Source of the DNA: Peptoniphilus pacaensis
GTDB taxonomy: Bacteria; Bacillota; Clostridia; Tissierellales; Peptoniphilaceae
NCBI RefSeq assembly: GCF_900088125.1
Contig: NZ_FLQT01000003.1
Location: forward strand, 1,549,071-1,613,070
Length of the DNA stretch: 64,000 nucleotides
Direction of reading: 5' to 3'
The position numbers and the translations under genes are program-made. The notes under the pieces are model-generated. The model searched no databases, was not told the origin of the DNA, and saw nothing but the letters and a program-made list of their open reading frames with translations. This document shows positions 25,428 to 31,849 of this stretch, piece by piece; positions within the stretch are counted from its first letter, which is position 1; each line of letters begins with the position of its first letter.

Positions 25428-26228
25428 ATGTATTGGCAGAAAAAGTGGAGCGAAGAAGACAAAGACCAAGCGTTAAAAGACGAGATCCTCGCCATTCGGC
25501 GCGAACACAAAGACTACGGCTACCGCCGGATCCATCTGGAGCTGAAGAACCGGGGTTGGGCGGTAAACAAAAAGAAAGTTCAACGACTGGTTCAAGACAT
25601 GGGCCTTCAAGTCCGTGCCTATGGCAGGAAATACAAGAAGTACAACTCTTACAAAGGCGTCGTCGGTAAGATCAAGAAGAATCGAATCAATCGACGCTTC
25701 AACACCTGTATCCCCTACCAAAAAATTACCACCGACACTACAGAATTCAAATACTACGTCGAAGATAAAGCGGGGAAACTTCAAACAAAGAAACTCTACC
25801 TCGATCCATACATGGACATGTACAATCTGGAAATCATTAGCTACGTCCTATCCGATCAGCCCAACGGCGTCACCATGCTACGAGGCTTAGAAAAAGCCAT
25901 CGAACGAACCAACACCTGTCCCTATCGCCGCACCTTCCACTCCGATCGCGGTTGGGGCTACCAAATGACCGCCTATCAAGCCATGTTAGAAGAACACCAC
26001 ATCTTTCAAAGCATGTCGAGAAAAGGTAACTGCTACGACAACGCACCCATGGAAAACTTCTTCAGTGTACTGAAAAGAGAAATCTACGACGGTTACGTCT
26101 ACCGAAGCCGGCAGAAACTTGTGCGGGCGATCGAAGACTTTATCCACTACTATAACAACGACCGAATCAAAGAAAAATTAGGAGGGCTAAGTCCAAAGCA
26201 ATACCGTGAACGAATGAAAACCGCTTAG
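25428..26228 (+). CDS. IS3-family transposase OrfB (DDE integrase core)
   Basis: The 266 residues from the first ATG contain the rve domain: first Asp in KITTDTTEFKYY, second in TFHSDRGWGYQ, and Glu in NAPMENFFSVLKREIY, plus the HTH_21 segment. The same frame is open upstream to at least 25320 and encodes family-typical residues (KARIVAKLREQFQLTEILAA), in the -1 frame relative to orfA. The real product is therefore most likely an OrfAB fusion made by programmed -1 frameshifting near 25331-25346, with the ATG product as a shorter form. Confidence 0.88.
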   Translation: MYWQKKWSEEDKDQALKDEILAIRREHKDYGYRRIHLELKNRGWAVNKKKVQRLVQDMGLQVRAYGRKYKKYNSYKGVVGKIKKNRINRRFNTCIPYQKITTDTTEFKYYVEDKAGKLQTKKLYLDPYMDMYNLEIISYVLSDQPNGVTMLRGLEKAIERTNTCPYRRTFHSDRGWGYQMTAYQAMLEEHHIFQSMSRKGNCYDNAPMENFFSVLKREIYDGYVYRSRQKLVRAIEDFIHYYNNDRIKEKLGGLSPKQYRERMKTA

Positions 26229-26388
26229 AAAATAAGTTATGTAAAACAAAATCGAGCAAGCGAAATGCTTACTCGATTAAGTCCAACTTTATGGGGTCAC
26301 TCTAATTGACATGATTAAGCCTTTTGATTTACACATTGAATTGAAGTGTCTAATGTAACGTGACAGCCATGCGGGTTACAGATATTTT

Positions 26389-26407
26389 TACGCCATTCGT
26401 GCGCCAA
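26389..26407 (+). repeat. Left attachment site (attL core)
   Basis: TACGCCATTCGTGCGCCAA, identical to 60984-61002. It lies 2 bases from the integrase stop codon, the usual arrangement. Confidence 0.85.
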
Positions 26408-26408
26408 A

Positions 26409-27503
26409 TTATAAGATGCTATACGTATCTATCACATCAATCTTTTCATCGTCGAAGACTTCTGTGTAGATGTTTAGGGTGGTGGTCACCTTTGCATGGC
26501 CTAATAATTGAGAAACGGCTTTAATGTTGGCGCCTTGAGCGATGAGGCGTGTCGCGAAGGTGTGGCGCAGCATGTGTGGCGTCAGTTTGCGTTCGATGCC
26601 TGCTTCCTCGACCAGGCGATCAAAGTATCTCCTAAAGTTGGAGAGAGTCCTGAAGTTGAACGTTGATGAGTAGAAGACAAGGTTCAGGACGTTGTTTTCA
26701 GGGTCGTTGTTTCGTTCTCTTTCTTTTAGTATAGCATAGGCATCGCCTGAAAGGGGAACGGTACGAACGCTGTTGTCTGTTTTTGGATAGGGTTGTAGGC
26801 GAGGATTGCCGTGTTCTTCGACCATGATCTGAGCGACGGCGAGGGTGCGATTTTTTAGATCGACGTTGTCCCAGGTAAGCCCTGTCGCTTCGCCGATGCG
26901 TAGGCCGGTGGTGAGCAGGAATAAAATGATATTGGCATACTCTTCCCGGCGGCATCGATCGACAAGTTTGTCTTGTTCCTCTTTGGTGAGGGCGCGAACA
27001 GCGTTGTTCCTGGTTTTCGAGAGTTCAGTTCCTATTGCCGGGTTTTTGTCTATAAGGCCAATGTCCACTGCTTTTTTCAAGCAGGAGGTGATTCGAGACT
27101 TGATTGCTCGGGCCAAGGCGCGGGAGTGGTTTTTATCGATTGTATTGATGTGGGTTTGTAATTGAATGGTCGTAAGGTCTCTTAGTCGGAAGTCGCCAAG
27201 AGGTTCAATGAAGTGGTTGCGCAGTTGGTGTTCGTAGGTAAGGTAGGTGGTGCTGTTTATATTCGGTCGTTTGTATTCTTCAAGCCATATGTCTGCCCAT
27301 TCGGCGACGGTTACTTCAGATTCGTCGAATCCCCGAAGTTGGTCCAGCTTTTGATTGACTTGTTCTCTGGCTTCTTTTTTTGTCTTGCCGGTGCCGCTTA
27401 TGCGAACACGTTCTCCTTGGCGGTTTGTGCCGGCGCTTATGGTCAGCTGCCAGTTTCCGGATGCGAGTTTTCTCCAGGTGCCTTCGCCATAGCCTCTTGC
27501 CAT
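26409..27503 (-). CDS. int: Phage tyrosine-family site-specific integrase
   Basis: A 364-residue integrase: arm-binding domain (MARGYGEGTWRKLASGNWQL), core-binding SAM-like domain (about 60-150) and catalytic domain with the first Arg in TTGLRIGEATGLTW, the HxxR box in LTPHMLRHTFATR, then LLGHAKVTTTLNIY with His and the nucleophilic Tyr. It integrates and excises the prophage at the 19-bp core next to its 3' end. AAGGAGA precedes the ATG on the leftward strand. Confidence 0.95.
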   Translation of the reverse strand: MARGYGEGTWRKLASGNWQLTISAGTNRQGERVRISGTGKTKKEAREQVNQKLDQLRGFDESEVTVAEWADIWLEEYKRPNINSTTYLTYEHQLRNHFIEPLGDFRLRDLTTIQLQTHINTIDKNHSRALARAIKSRITSCLKKAVDIGLIDKNPAIGTELSKTRNNAVRALTKEEQDKLVDRCRREEYANIILFLLTTGLRIGEATGLTWDNVDLKNRTLAVAQIMVEEHGNPRLQPYPKTDNSVRTVPLSGDAYAILKERERNNDPENNVLNLVFYSSTFNFRTLSNFRRYFDRLVEEAGIERKLTPHMLRHTFATRLIAQGANIKAVSQLLGHAKVTTTLNIYTEVFDDEKIDVIDTYSIL

Positions 27504-27518
27504 ATGGATTCTCCTTTC

Positions 27519-28037
27519 TTAGATGCTGCCACGTATATCTTGGTTGAGGTTGTCTTTGTAGTAGTTACGTTGAACAGCGATATGGTAGCGGCGGTCTTTG
27601 ATAATTTGTTTCCTGCGAATGTCCATGGCCTGCTCGCTTACGGCCATGAACCCCGACAATATGCGGGTTTCATAGTCTCTGTAAGCGACCATGAAATGAA
27701 AGGGCATGAGTAGGGCCCCGGCCATGTCATTTGCTTCTTGTTCTTTTTGAGCATATGGAATGTGTTTGCGCTTATTTAGGTGGCCTAATGCAATGTGGGA
27801 CAGCTCATGTGCAATGGTAAAACGATTGTGTGTCACACGATGATTATGTGAATCGATGCAAATGAGGTAATTGTTTCTATATTGAAGAATGTAGCCGCTT
27901 TCTCCTTGAAGGTTGCTTTTTACGATAGAAGCATTCAGTTTTTTTGCGATTTTTTTCAAGTCAGTTGGGAAGTGGAGTGGCTGCTCTATTGAAAGAAGAA
28001 GATTAGCCGCCAGCTGCTCGATTGTTTCGTGCGTCAT
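27519..28037 (-). CDS. ImmA/IrrE-family metallopeptidase
   Basis: A 172-residue protein with the zinc motif HELSHIALGHL and a downstream acidic helix (KEQEANDMAGALLMP), the ImmA/IrrE pattern. In ICEBs1, ImmA cleaves the ImmR repressor to trigger induction; the likely partner here is the CI-like protein at 30127-30498. The start at 28037 (MTHETIEQLA) follows AAAGGTGACC; a longer reading from 28136 has no family similarity. Lies 15 bp upstream of int in the same direction. Confidence 0.85.
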   Translation of the reverse strand: MTHETIEQLAANLLLSIEQPLHFPTDLKKIAKKLNASIVKSNLQGESGYILQYRNNYLICIDSHNHRVTHNRFTIAHELSHIALGHLNKRKHIPYAQKEQEANDMAGALLMPFHFMVAYRDYETRILSGFMAVSEQAMDIRRKQIIKDRRYHIAVQRNYYKDNLNQDIRGSI

Positions 28038-28159
28038 AAGGTCACCTTTCAAAACGTTTGTTCTCAGAGATGGGAAAAATAATAGGATAGCACCTCGCCT
28101 GTTAAAACAGGGAAGAGGTGATTCTATCCTTAACATGGCTCCTTGTTGTTAAGAGAGCG

Positions 28160-29179
28160 TCATTTCTCAATAATATACAGTGGTTTATCAAATATATCCT
28201 CAATTTCAAGGTCGAAGTCAAAAGAAGGCACACCAATACTTTCTAAAATTTTATACTTATCATTTTTATAATTTGATAAGTGAGTGGCTATAGCCAGTCG
28301 ACTACCGACAGATAATTTTATGCATGCTGAGCTATTTCCGAGAACAGATAAACCAAAGATGAGTGTATATAAGTCATTTTTTCCGAGGCCGAGTCTATAA
28401 TTGACTGGATCGATCCCCATTCTCTTATGAAGGAGGTCGTTATATCGAATATTAGATTTATCGGGTCGATAATTATATACTCTACCTGAGTGAGCCGACC
28501 GGTTTCTAAATTTGAAACATAGCGTTAGGACGTCTGAAAACAAGTCTTTGACCGCTTCATTAACAACATTAATTTCAACAACTTCTAAGGGCAGGTCTAG
28601 CATGATACTAATAATTCTATTTTTGAGCTCAGCCTTTTGGAGCTTGTAAAAATGCATCATATTTCCTAGCGTTGCTCCCTTAAAGAGTATCCAAGGAGGT
28701 GTGTTTTTATGATGCATGCGATAATGTTGAAAGGGTTCCACATCATCGTTTATGATTTTATGAAATTTTATGAAGGATGAATCAATATCCCAGTATTTAG
28801 AACCATCTTTCCGTGTGTGTATTTTTCCGCTTTTATAATTGGATTTGATTAAGTATTTGTCTTGATCTGAGGTAAAAGTCTCAGCTATAACGTAGCTCAT
28901 AGCGCTTTTGAGCATAATTTCAAATTCTAATGTCGCATTGAGAACAGATTGTTGAAGCTTTCTGTCCATTTCGTAAATTGAAAATAGTTGCTCAAATGTT
29001 GCGTCTTCAAAATACTTGTCCGGATTTGTTGCTTCGAGTAAATAATCTTTATAACCATTAACAATTTCGTAATAACCGAAAGAGCGCAAGTGCTCTCTAG
29101 CAGCTTTTTCATTGAGAAATTTTAAATTTCTATCTTTTAAAATTTTTATCTGTTGATCGATTGTAGTGAATGGCTTCAT
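28160..29179 (-). CDS. abiF: Abi_2 family HEPN protein (AbiF/AbiD-like abortive infection)
   Basis: A 339-residue protein of the Abi_2 family. It has family landmarks LRSFGYYEIVNGYKDYLLE near 31-49, PPWILFKGATLGNMMHFY at 161-178 and the HEPN ribonuclease motif R-x4-H as RNRSAH at 225-230. HEPN Abi proteins cleave RNA and stop growth of infected cells; AbiF relatives have been proposed as ancestors of Cas13 and as toxins paired with a small RNA. The start at 29179 (MKPFTTID) has GGAGG upstream. The gene is visibly richer in A+T than its neighbours, a sign of cargo. It is preceded by a promoter-hairpins-terminator RNA. Naming it abiF rather than abiD is a judgement from family style. Confidence 0.82.
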   Translation of the reverse strand: MKPFTTIDQQIKILKDRNLKFLNEKAAREHLRSFGYYEIVNGYKDYLLEATNPDKYFEDATFEQLFSIYEMDRKLQQSVLNATLEFEIMLKSAMSYVIAETFTSDQDKYLIKSNYKSGKIHTRKDGSKYWDIDSSFIKFHKIINDDVEPFQHYRMHHKNTPPWILFKGATLGNMMHFYKLQKAELKNRIISIMLDLPLEVVEINVVNEAVKDLFSDVLTLCFKFRNRSAHSGRVYNYRPDKSNIRYNDLLHKRMGIDPVNYRLGLGKNDLYTLIFGLSVLGNSSACIKLSVGSRLAIATHLSNYKNDKYKILESIGVPSFDFDLEIEDIFDKPLYIIEK

Positions 29180-29194
29180 TCTTGTTCCTCCACA

Positions 29195-29262
29195 TAACAC
29201 AAAAGGGCTTCCGAAGTGGAAGCCCTAAAGGTCGGACAGAAACCCTGTCCAGTCATATTGTT
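29195..29262 (-). ncRNA. Structured small RNA upstream of abiF (abiF-motif-like)
   Basis: On the minus strand, an RNA starting near 29262 would contain three hairpins. They are CATATT/AAC/AATATG, then GGACAG/GGTTT/CTGTCC (29250-29234), then GGGCTTCC/ACTTC/GGAAGCCC (29225-29205) followed by TTTTGTGTT. The last is a perfect 8-bp terminator stem ending 26 bases before the abiF start. A conserved structured RNA lying upstream of abiF genes has been described from comparative genomics; this layout agrees with it. It could be an RNA antitoxin for the HEPN protein, an attenuator, or both. Confidence 0.7.
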
Positions 29263-29268
29263 AATATG

Positions 29269-29296
29269 ATTATACCATGAGACTTCGATTTGTAAA
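29269..29296 (-). promoter_or_regulatory. Promoter of the abiF small RNA
   Basis: Reading leftward: TTTACA at 29296-29291, 16-bp spacer, perfect TATAAT at 29274-29269. Transcription would begin right at the first hairpin. Confidence 0.7.
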
Positions 29297-29333
29297 CACG
29301 AAAATGGAAAGTAAGTTCAATAAAATCATTCAA

Positions 29334-29380
29334 ATTGGAATAAGCAAACAGTATTCCAATAAATCGAAATAAATTGGAAT
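29334..29380 (-). repeat. Inverted/direct repeat cluster upstream of the abiF RNA promoter
   Basis: ATTGGAATA at 29334-29342 is inverted as TATTCCAAT at 29352-29360, and AAATTGGAAT recurs at 29371-29380. It lies 40-80 bp upstream of the small-RNA promoter and may be an operator or the weak 3' end of the next leftward gene. Confidence 0.5.
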
Positions 29381-29416
29381 GAAGCAAATTGAGAATTTTT
29401 ATGAACTTAGTTGCCA

Positions 29417-29974
29417 CTATTTCAGAATTTCGAATTTTTTTCTTTCAAACTCTTCTTCAGTAATGATTCCTTGATCCATTAAATTTTTCCACTTAATCAG
29501 TTCATCGACTGCGCTGTTCGTCGGATTGGCATCGTCAACGACGTTTTTGTGTAAGTTTTCTGTATATTCAAATAATTTGCTTGTGACCATTTCGTGAATA
29601 TTTCGAATGGAATTTTTATCGATAGCAATATTAAAAATTTCGTCTCGGGTGTCAATGGTTAAGGTCCCCCATACAATGCCGGTTTTCATGAAAACATCGT
29701 TGACATTGCGCAAGCTTACGACCAGGACGTGTTCCCCGATTACTCGATTCTGAGTCATTATTATCTTGTCCTTTGTTATGCCGTATGCCCAATAACCGTT
29801 ATGATTGCTCATGCTTTTATAATTGTGCAGGCCCATAAAGCAAACGTCAATGTCTTCATTGGGTTTCAGTTGCTTCGCCAGGACTTTGAAGTGTCTTTTT
29901 TCGTTTGCGCTGATAACGCCGGATCCCAGCTTATGTAGTTTCATGAATTCTAACATTTCATCTGCGGTTTTCAT
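29417..29974 (-). CDS. PH-domain protein with C-terminal SHOCT motif
   Basis: A 185-residue protein: residues 25-135 look like a bacterial PH (bPH) domain (YWAYGITKDKIIMTQNRVIG; WGTLTIDTRDEIFNIAIDK). The last 30 are a SHOCT motif (LIKWKNLMDQGIITEEEFER). Such proteins are common in prophage immunity regions and host genomes; their role is unknown, with membrane-associated stress or exclusion roles suggested. The start at 29974 (MKTADEML) follows AGGAGGAGA. It lies between the repressor and the abiF cassette, all leftward. Confidence 0.72.
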   Translation of the reverse strand: MKTADEMLEFMKLHKLGSGVISANEKRHFKVLAKQLKPNEDIDVCFMGLHNYKSMSNHNGYWAYGITKDKIIMTQNRVIGEHVLVVSLRNVNDVFMKTGIVWGTLTIDTRDEIFNIAIDKNSIRNIHEMVTSKLFEYTENLHKNVVDDANPTNSAVDELIKWKNLMDQGIITEEEFERKKFEILK

Positions 29975-30106
29975 GTGGTCTCCTCCTATGAATTGTTTAA
30001 AATTACCTGCCAATAAAACCTTATTTTACCGGACGAAGGATGTGGGTGGCTTTGTCCAGTATGATGAAGAATGAAGTGATAAAACTTATGTTCGTTTAGA
30101 GGTAAT

Positions 30107-30126
30107 TTTAAAAGGGCGTAAGCCCT
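30107..30126 (-). terminator. Terminator after the CI-like repressor gene
   Basis: Reading leftward, AGGGC / TTAC / GCCCT follows directly after the stop, then TTTTAAAATT. Confidence 0.65.
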
Positions 30127-30498
30127 TTATTTTTTTTCTTCTTTTTCTTTCGCGTTGACGCTATCGATGAAGATGTTGGCTATTTCGATCATCTTCGCTT
30201 TCGCTTCCGGAGTGAGTTCGCGGTTGGCCCGGCGTAGGATTTGCACGCCTTCCGGAAAGCCTTCGAGGAGTTCGTCATCGACGGTGCTCTTACCGTGGCG
30301 GTCATCACTAGTTCCCATCAAGTAGTCGATGGATACGTTAAAGAACTTTGAGAACTTAATAATTAGTTCATTGGAAGGATCACGTTGGCCCAATTCGTAA
30401 AACGAAATAGCCTTCGGAGTTAAACCAAATTTATCGGCAAGTTCTTTTTGTGTGTAATTATTCTCTTTTCGAAGTTGCGCTAATCGCTTTGAAAACAT
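30127..30498 (-). CDS. CI-like phage repressor (XRE family)
   Basis: A 123-residue XRE protein: helix-turn-helix at residues 5-58 (LRKENNYTQKELADKFGLT; ISFYELGQRDPSNELIIKFS) and a short C-terminal helical part without a LexA-type protease. It should bind the three operators in the divergent region and keep the prophage silent. Lack of self-cleavage fits removal by the ImmA-type peptidase encoded nearby. It is transcribed from a TATAAT promoter placed back to back with the cro promoter. Confidence 0.88.
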   Translation of the reverse strand: MFSKRLAQLRKENNYTQKELADKFGLTPKAISFYELGQRDPSNELIIKFSKFFNVSIDYLMGTSDDRHGKSTVDDELLEGFPEGVQILRRANRELTPEAKAKMIEIANIFIDSVNAKEKEEKK

Positions 30499-30516
30499 CT
30501 GAACTCCTCCTAATTA

Positions 30517-30603
30517 TGTACTGCCAGTACATATAAAGATTATAGCTAAAAATTTTCAAAAGGGCAATTGACAAAGTACAATCCGTACTGTACAATATGT
30601 ACA
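30517..30603. promoter_or_regulatory. Immunity switch: back-to-back promoters with three operators
   Basis: Rightward: TTGACA 30568-30573, 17 bp, TACAAT 30591-30596. Leftward: TTGCCC 30567-30562, 17 bp, TATAAT 30544-30539; the two -35 boxes touch. Three sites share the geometry xGTAC-N5-GTACx: TGTAC..GTACA at 30517-30531, AGTAC..GTACT at 30575-30589 and TGTAC..GTACA at 30589-30603. Two cover the rightward promoter and one lies downstream of the leftward -10, as in a lambda-like CI/Cro switch. Confidence 0.85.
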
Positions 30604-30625
30604 TAAGAACTGGGGAGGTGGTTTT

Positions 30626-30817
30626 ATGAGTGAATTGAAAAAGTTGCGCTTGGAGAAAGGATATTCGCAAGCTGAATTGGCACAGTTAGTTGGTGTTACC
30701 CCAAAATACATTGGTTTCATTGAGAATAATGAGCGAATGCCTTCGCTAAATGTAGCTGGAATCATTGCAAGAATCTTTAATGTGTCAATAGAAGAAATTT
30801 TTTTACCCAAAAGATGA
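30626..30817 (+). CDS. Cro-like regulator (XRE family)
   Basis: A 63-residue XRE helix-turn-helix protein with no extra domain (LRLEKGYSQAELAQLVGVT; IGFIENNERMPSLNVAGIIA), the size of Cro. First gene of the rightward early operon, with GGGGAGGTGG as ribosome site, opposite the CI-like gene. Confidence 0.88.
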   Translation: MSELKKLRLEKGYSQAELAQLVGVTPKYIGFIENNERMPSLNVAGIIARIFNVSIEEIFLPKR

Positions 30818-30945
30818 ACAGAATGTACAATTAAGCCTTTCCGTTCTACCTATATACTACGTCAATCACGTCGCTACCTCTATAGCGCTTGGTTGCAGGG
30901 AAAGCCGGATGTACGGAATGGAGTTGCAAGGAAGGAGGCTACGTG

Positions 30946-31224
30946 ATGGAGTTTGTCACGATTTTGGGCGTGCCATATTCGGTGAAGATGGTGCCGGTTA
31001 TATCGTTAGATGAGCTGACGGTGGGGCAGATCGATTACCTTAAGCAGGAAATTTTGATCTTAGAGGGCTTAGGTGATGATCTTTTTCAGGTGACGCTCTT
31101 GCACGAGGTATTGCACGGCATTTTTAATCAATTGGGCTTTGATGAGGGAAATAACGAACACCTGATCCAGGCGTTATCAACTGCGCTGTATCAGGTGTTA
31201 CGTGAAAACAAGTTGTTCAGTTAA
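30946..31224 (+). CDS. Small protein with zinc-protease-like HExxH motif
   Basis: A 92-residue protein with LLHEVLHGIFNQLGF near residues 57-71, an HExxH zinc motif, followed by an acidic helix (DEGNNEHLIQALSTAL). Similar short proteins occur in phages of Firmicutes next to the immunity region; activity is unknown. The start at 30946 (MEFVTILG) is chosen for GAAGGAGG upstream. Confidence 0.7.
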   Translation: MEFVTILGVPYSVKMVPVISLDELTVGQIDYLKQEILILEGLGDDLFQVTLLHEVLHGIFNQLGFDEGNNEHLIQALSTALYQVLRENKLFS

Positions 31225-31349
31225 TGTTTTTGATGTTTATGGTTTGCAAGGGTTGATCCGGCTTTGGATTTCGATGTTTTCGATTTGCTTGTGGAAAGTG
31301 TTCTTCCGGCCTTGCGAACTTTGGGACTTGGATTGCATTTCTTTGCCAA
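31221..31349 (-). CDS. Tiny basic phage protein (42 aa), leftward
   Basis: A 42-residue Lys/Ser-rich protein (MAKKCNPSPKVRKAGRTLST; ending HKHQKH) starting at TTG 31349. The Shine-Dalgarno GAAAGGAGGTGAT is complementary to the 16S 3' end over about 13 bases, and an extended -10 (TGCTATAAT) lies directly upstream. Its stop overlaps the stop of the rightward HExxH gene. Function unknown; composition suggests nucleic-acid binding. Confidence 0.55.
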   Translation of the reverse strand: MAKKCNPSPKVRKAGRTLSTSKSKTSKSKAGSTLANHKHQKH

Positions 31350-31353
31350 TATA

Positions 31354-31382
31354 TCACCTCCTTTCGAGGTGATTATAGCAAA
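31354..31382 (-). promoter_or_regulatory. Palindromic extended -10/RBS element, copy 1
   Basis: Reading leftward: TTTGCTATAAT then CACCTC GAAA GGAGGTG, where ATCACCTC and GAGGTGAT are inverted repeats. The predicted start of transcription falls at the ribosome site. A near-identical element occurs at 31806-31834. Confidence 0.55.
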
Positions 31383-31399
31383 TGTACAGGAGGCGTGAA

Positions 31400-31579
31400 A
31401 TGAAAGAAGCGGATGTCCTTGCTTTTCTCAATTTCAGAAGAAAGTTTTCGAAACGGGAATGGCACGAATTAAACCGTGCGGTGGAAGCGCGAGAAATGGA
31501 AAAGGCCGACAAGATTGAGCTTGACGACCTTGATTTAGAAATTATTCTCTCGAAGTTGAATGTTTTATCAGAACTCTGA
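31400..31579 (+). CDS. Small phage protein (59 aa), unknown
   Basis: A charged helical protein of 59 residues (MKEADVLAFLNFRRKFSKRE; KADKIELDDLDLEIILSK). Start at 31400 with AGGAGG upstream. Its 3' end overlaps the 3' end of the leftward gene at 31568 by 12 bases. I do not recognise it. Confidence 0.6.
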   Translation: MKEADVLAFLNFRRKFSKREWHELNRAVEAREMEKADKIELDDLDLEIILSKLNVLSEL

Positions 31580-31801
31580 AACTTGGAGAAAGATGGGGTT
31601 GATTCGATAAGAAATTCCTTTATAAACGAGTTCCACGTAGTCGAGTTCGTAATAGGAATGTTCTTTTCTTTGATGCGGTGCCCAAAGTTCAGCATTTTCT
31701 TCGTACCATGTGCTGGGCGATTGGCCGTTATGGCCAATGACGCAATCGGGATCATCGTTTAGGCAAACCCATTCGCCAAGTAAGCAAGCGTGTAGTTTCA
31801 T
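31568..31801 (-). CDS. Small phage protein (77 aa), leftward, unknown
   Basis: A 77-residue protein rich in Trp/Tyr/Cys (MKLHACLLGEWVCLNDDPDC; NAELWAPHQRKEHSYYELD). The start at 31801 is set by AAGGAGGTGA in the second palindromic element. The N-terminal cysteines could form a metal site, but no family is recognised. Orientation opposite to the surrounding early genes. Confidence 0.55.
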   Translation of the reverse strand: MKLHACLLGEWVCLNDDPDCVIGHNGQSPSTWYEENAELWAPHQRKEHSYYELDYVELVYKGISYRINPIFLQVSEF

Positions 31802-31805
31802 CTGT

Positions 31806-31834
31806 TCACCTCCTTCTGAGGTGATTATAGCAAA
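31806..31834 (-). promoter_or_regulatory. Palindromic extended -10/RBS element, copy 2
   Basis: Reading leftward: TTTGCTATAATCACCTC AGAA GGAGGTGA, again with TCACCTC inverted as GAGGTGA, followed 5 bases later by the ATG of the 77-aa gene. Confidence 0.55.
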
Positions 31835-31849
31835 TAAAGGGGGTGAGTG

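Larger units (their letters stand above)
24754..26299 (+). mobile_element. IS3-family insertion sequence (IS150-like)
   Basis: About 1546 bp. The ends TGACCCCCAAAAGTTGGAC (24754-24772) and GTCCAACTTTATGGGGTCA (26281-26299) are inverted repeats matching at 17 of 19 positions. Inside are orfA and orfB in overlapping frames with the DDE transposase. No clear target duplication was found (CAC on the left, CTC on the right). Just inside the left end a 17-bp stem (24755-24771 with 24782-24798) precedes orfA. Both ORFs look intact, so the copy may be active. Confidence 0.9.
24729..26325 (+). repeat. Terminator-like inverted repeat split by the IS element
   Basis: AAAAGGCTTAACCATG at 24729-24744 and CATGATTAAGCCTTTT at 26310-26325 are inverted copies (15 of 16 match). 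They flank the insertion sequence and would form one stem, followed by T-rich DNA, if the element were removed, i.e. the terminator of the ADP-ribosylglycohydrolase gene. Confidence 0.7.

Noticed and set aside
24751-26302. Target-site duplication of the IS element
   Set aside because: CAC on the left and CTC on the right do not match; no convincing 3-5 bp duplication was found.
26330-26389. tRNA or tmRNA fragment as the integration target
   Set aside because: Neither the left nor the right junction shows a tRNA 3' end or a cloverleaf; the core lies in plain intergenic DNA.
29234-29250. Pseudoknot between the GGTTT loop and GACC just downstream in the AbiF RNA
   Set aside because: Four pairs are possible, but there are no linker bases to span the 6-bp stem, so it looks sterically unlikely.
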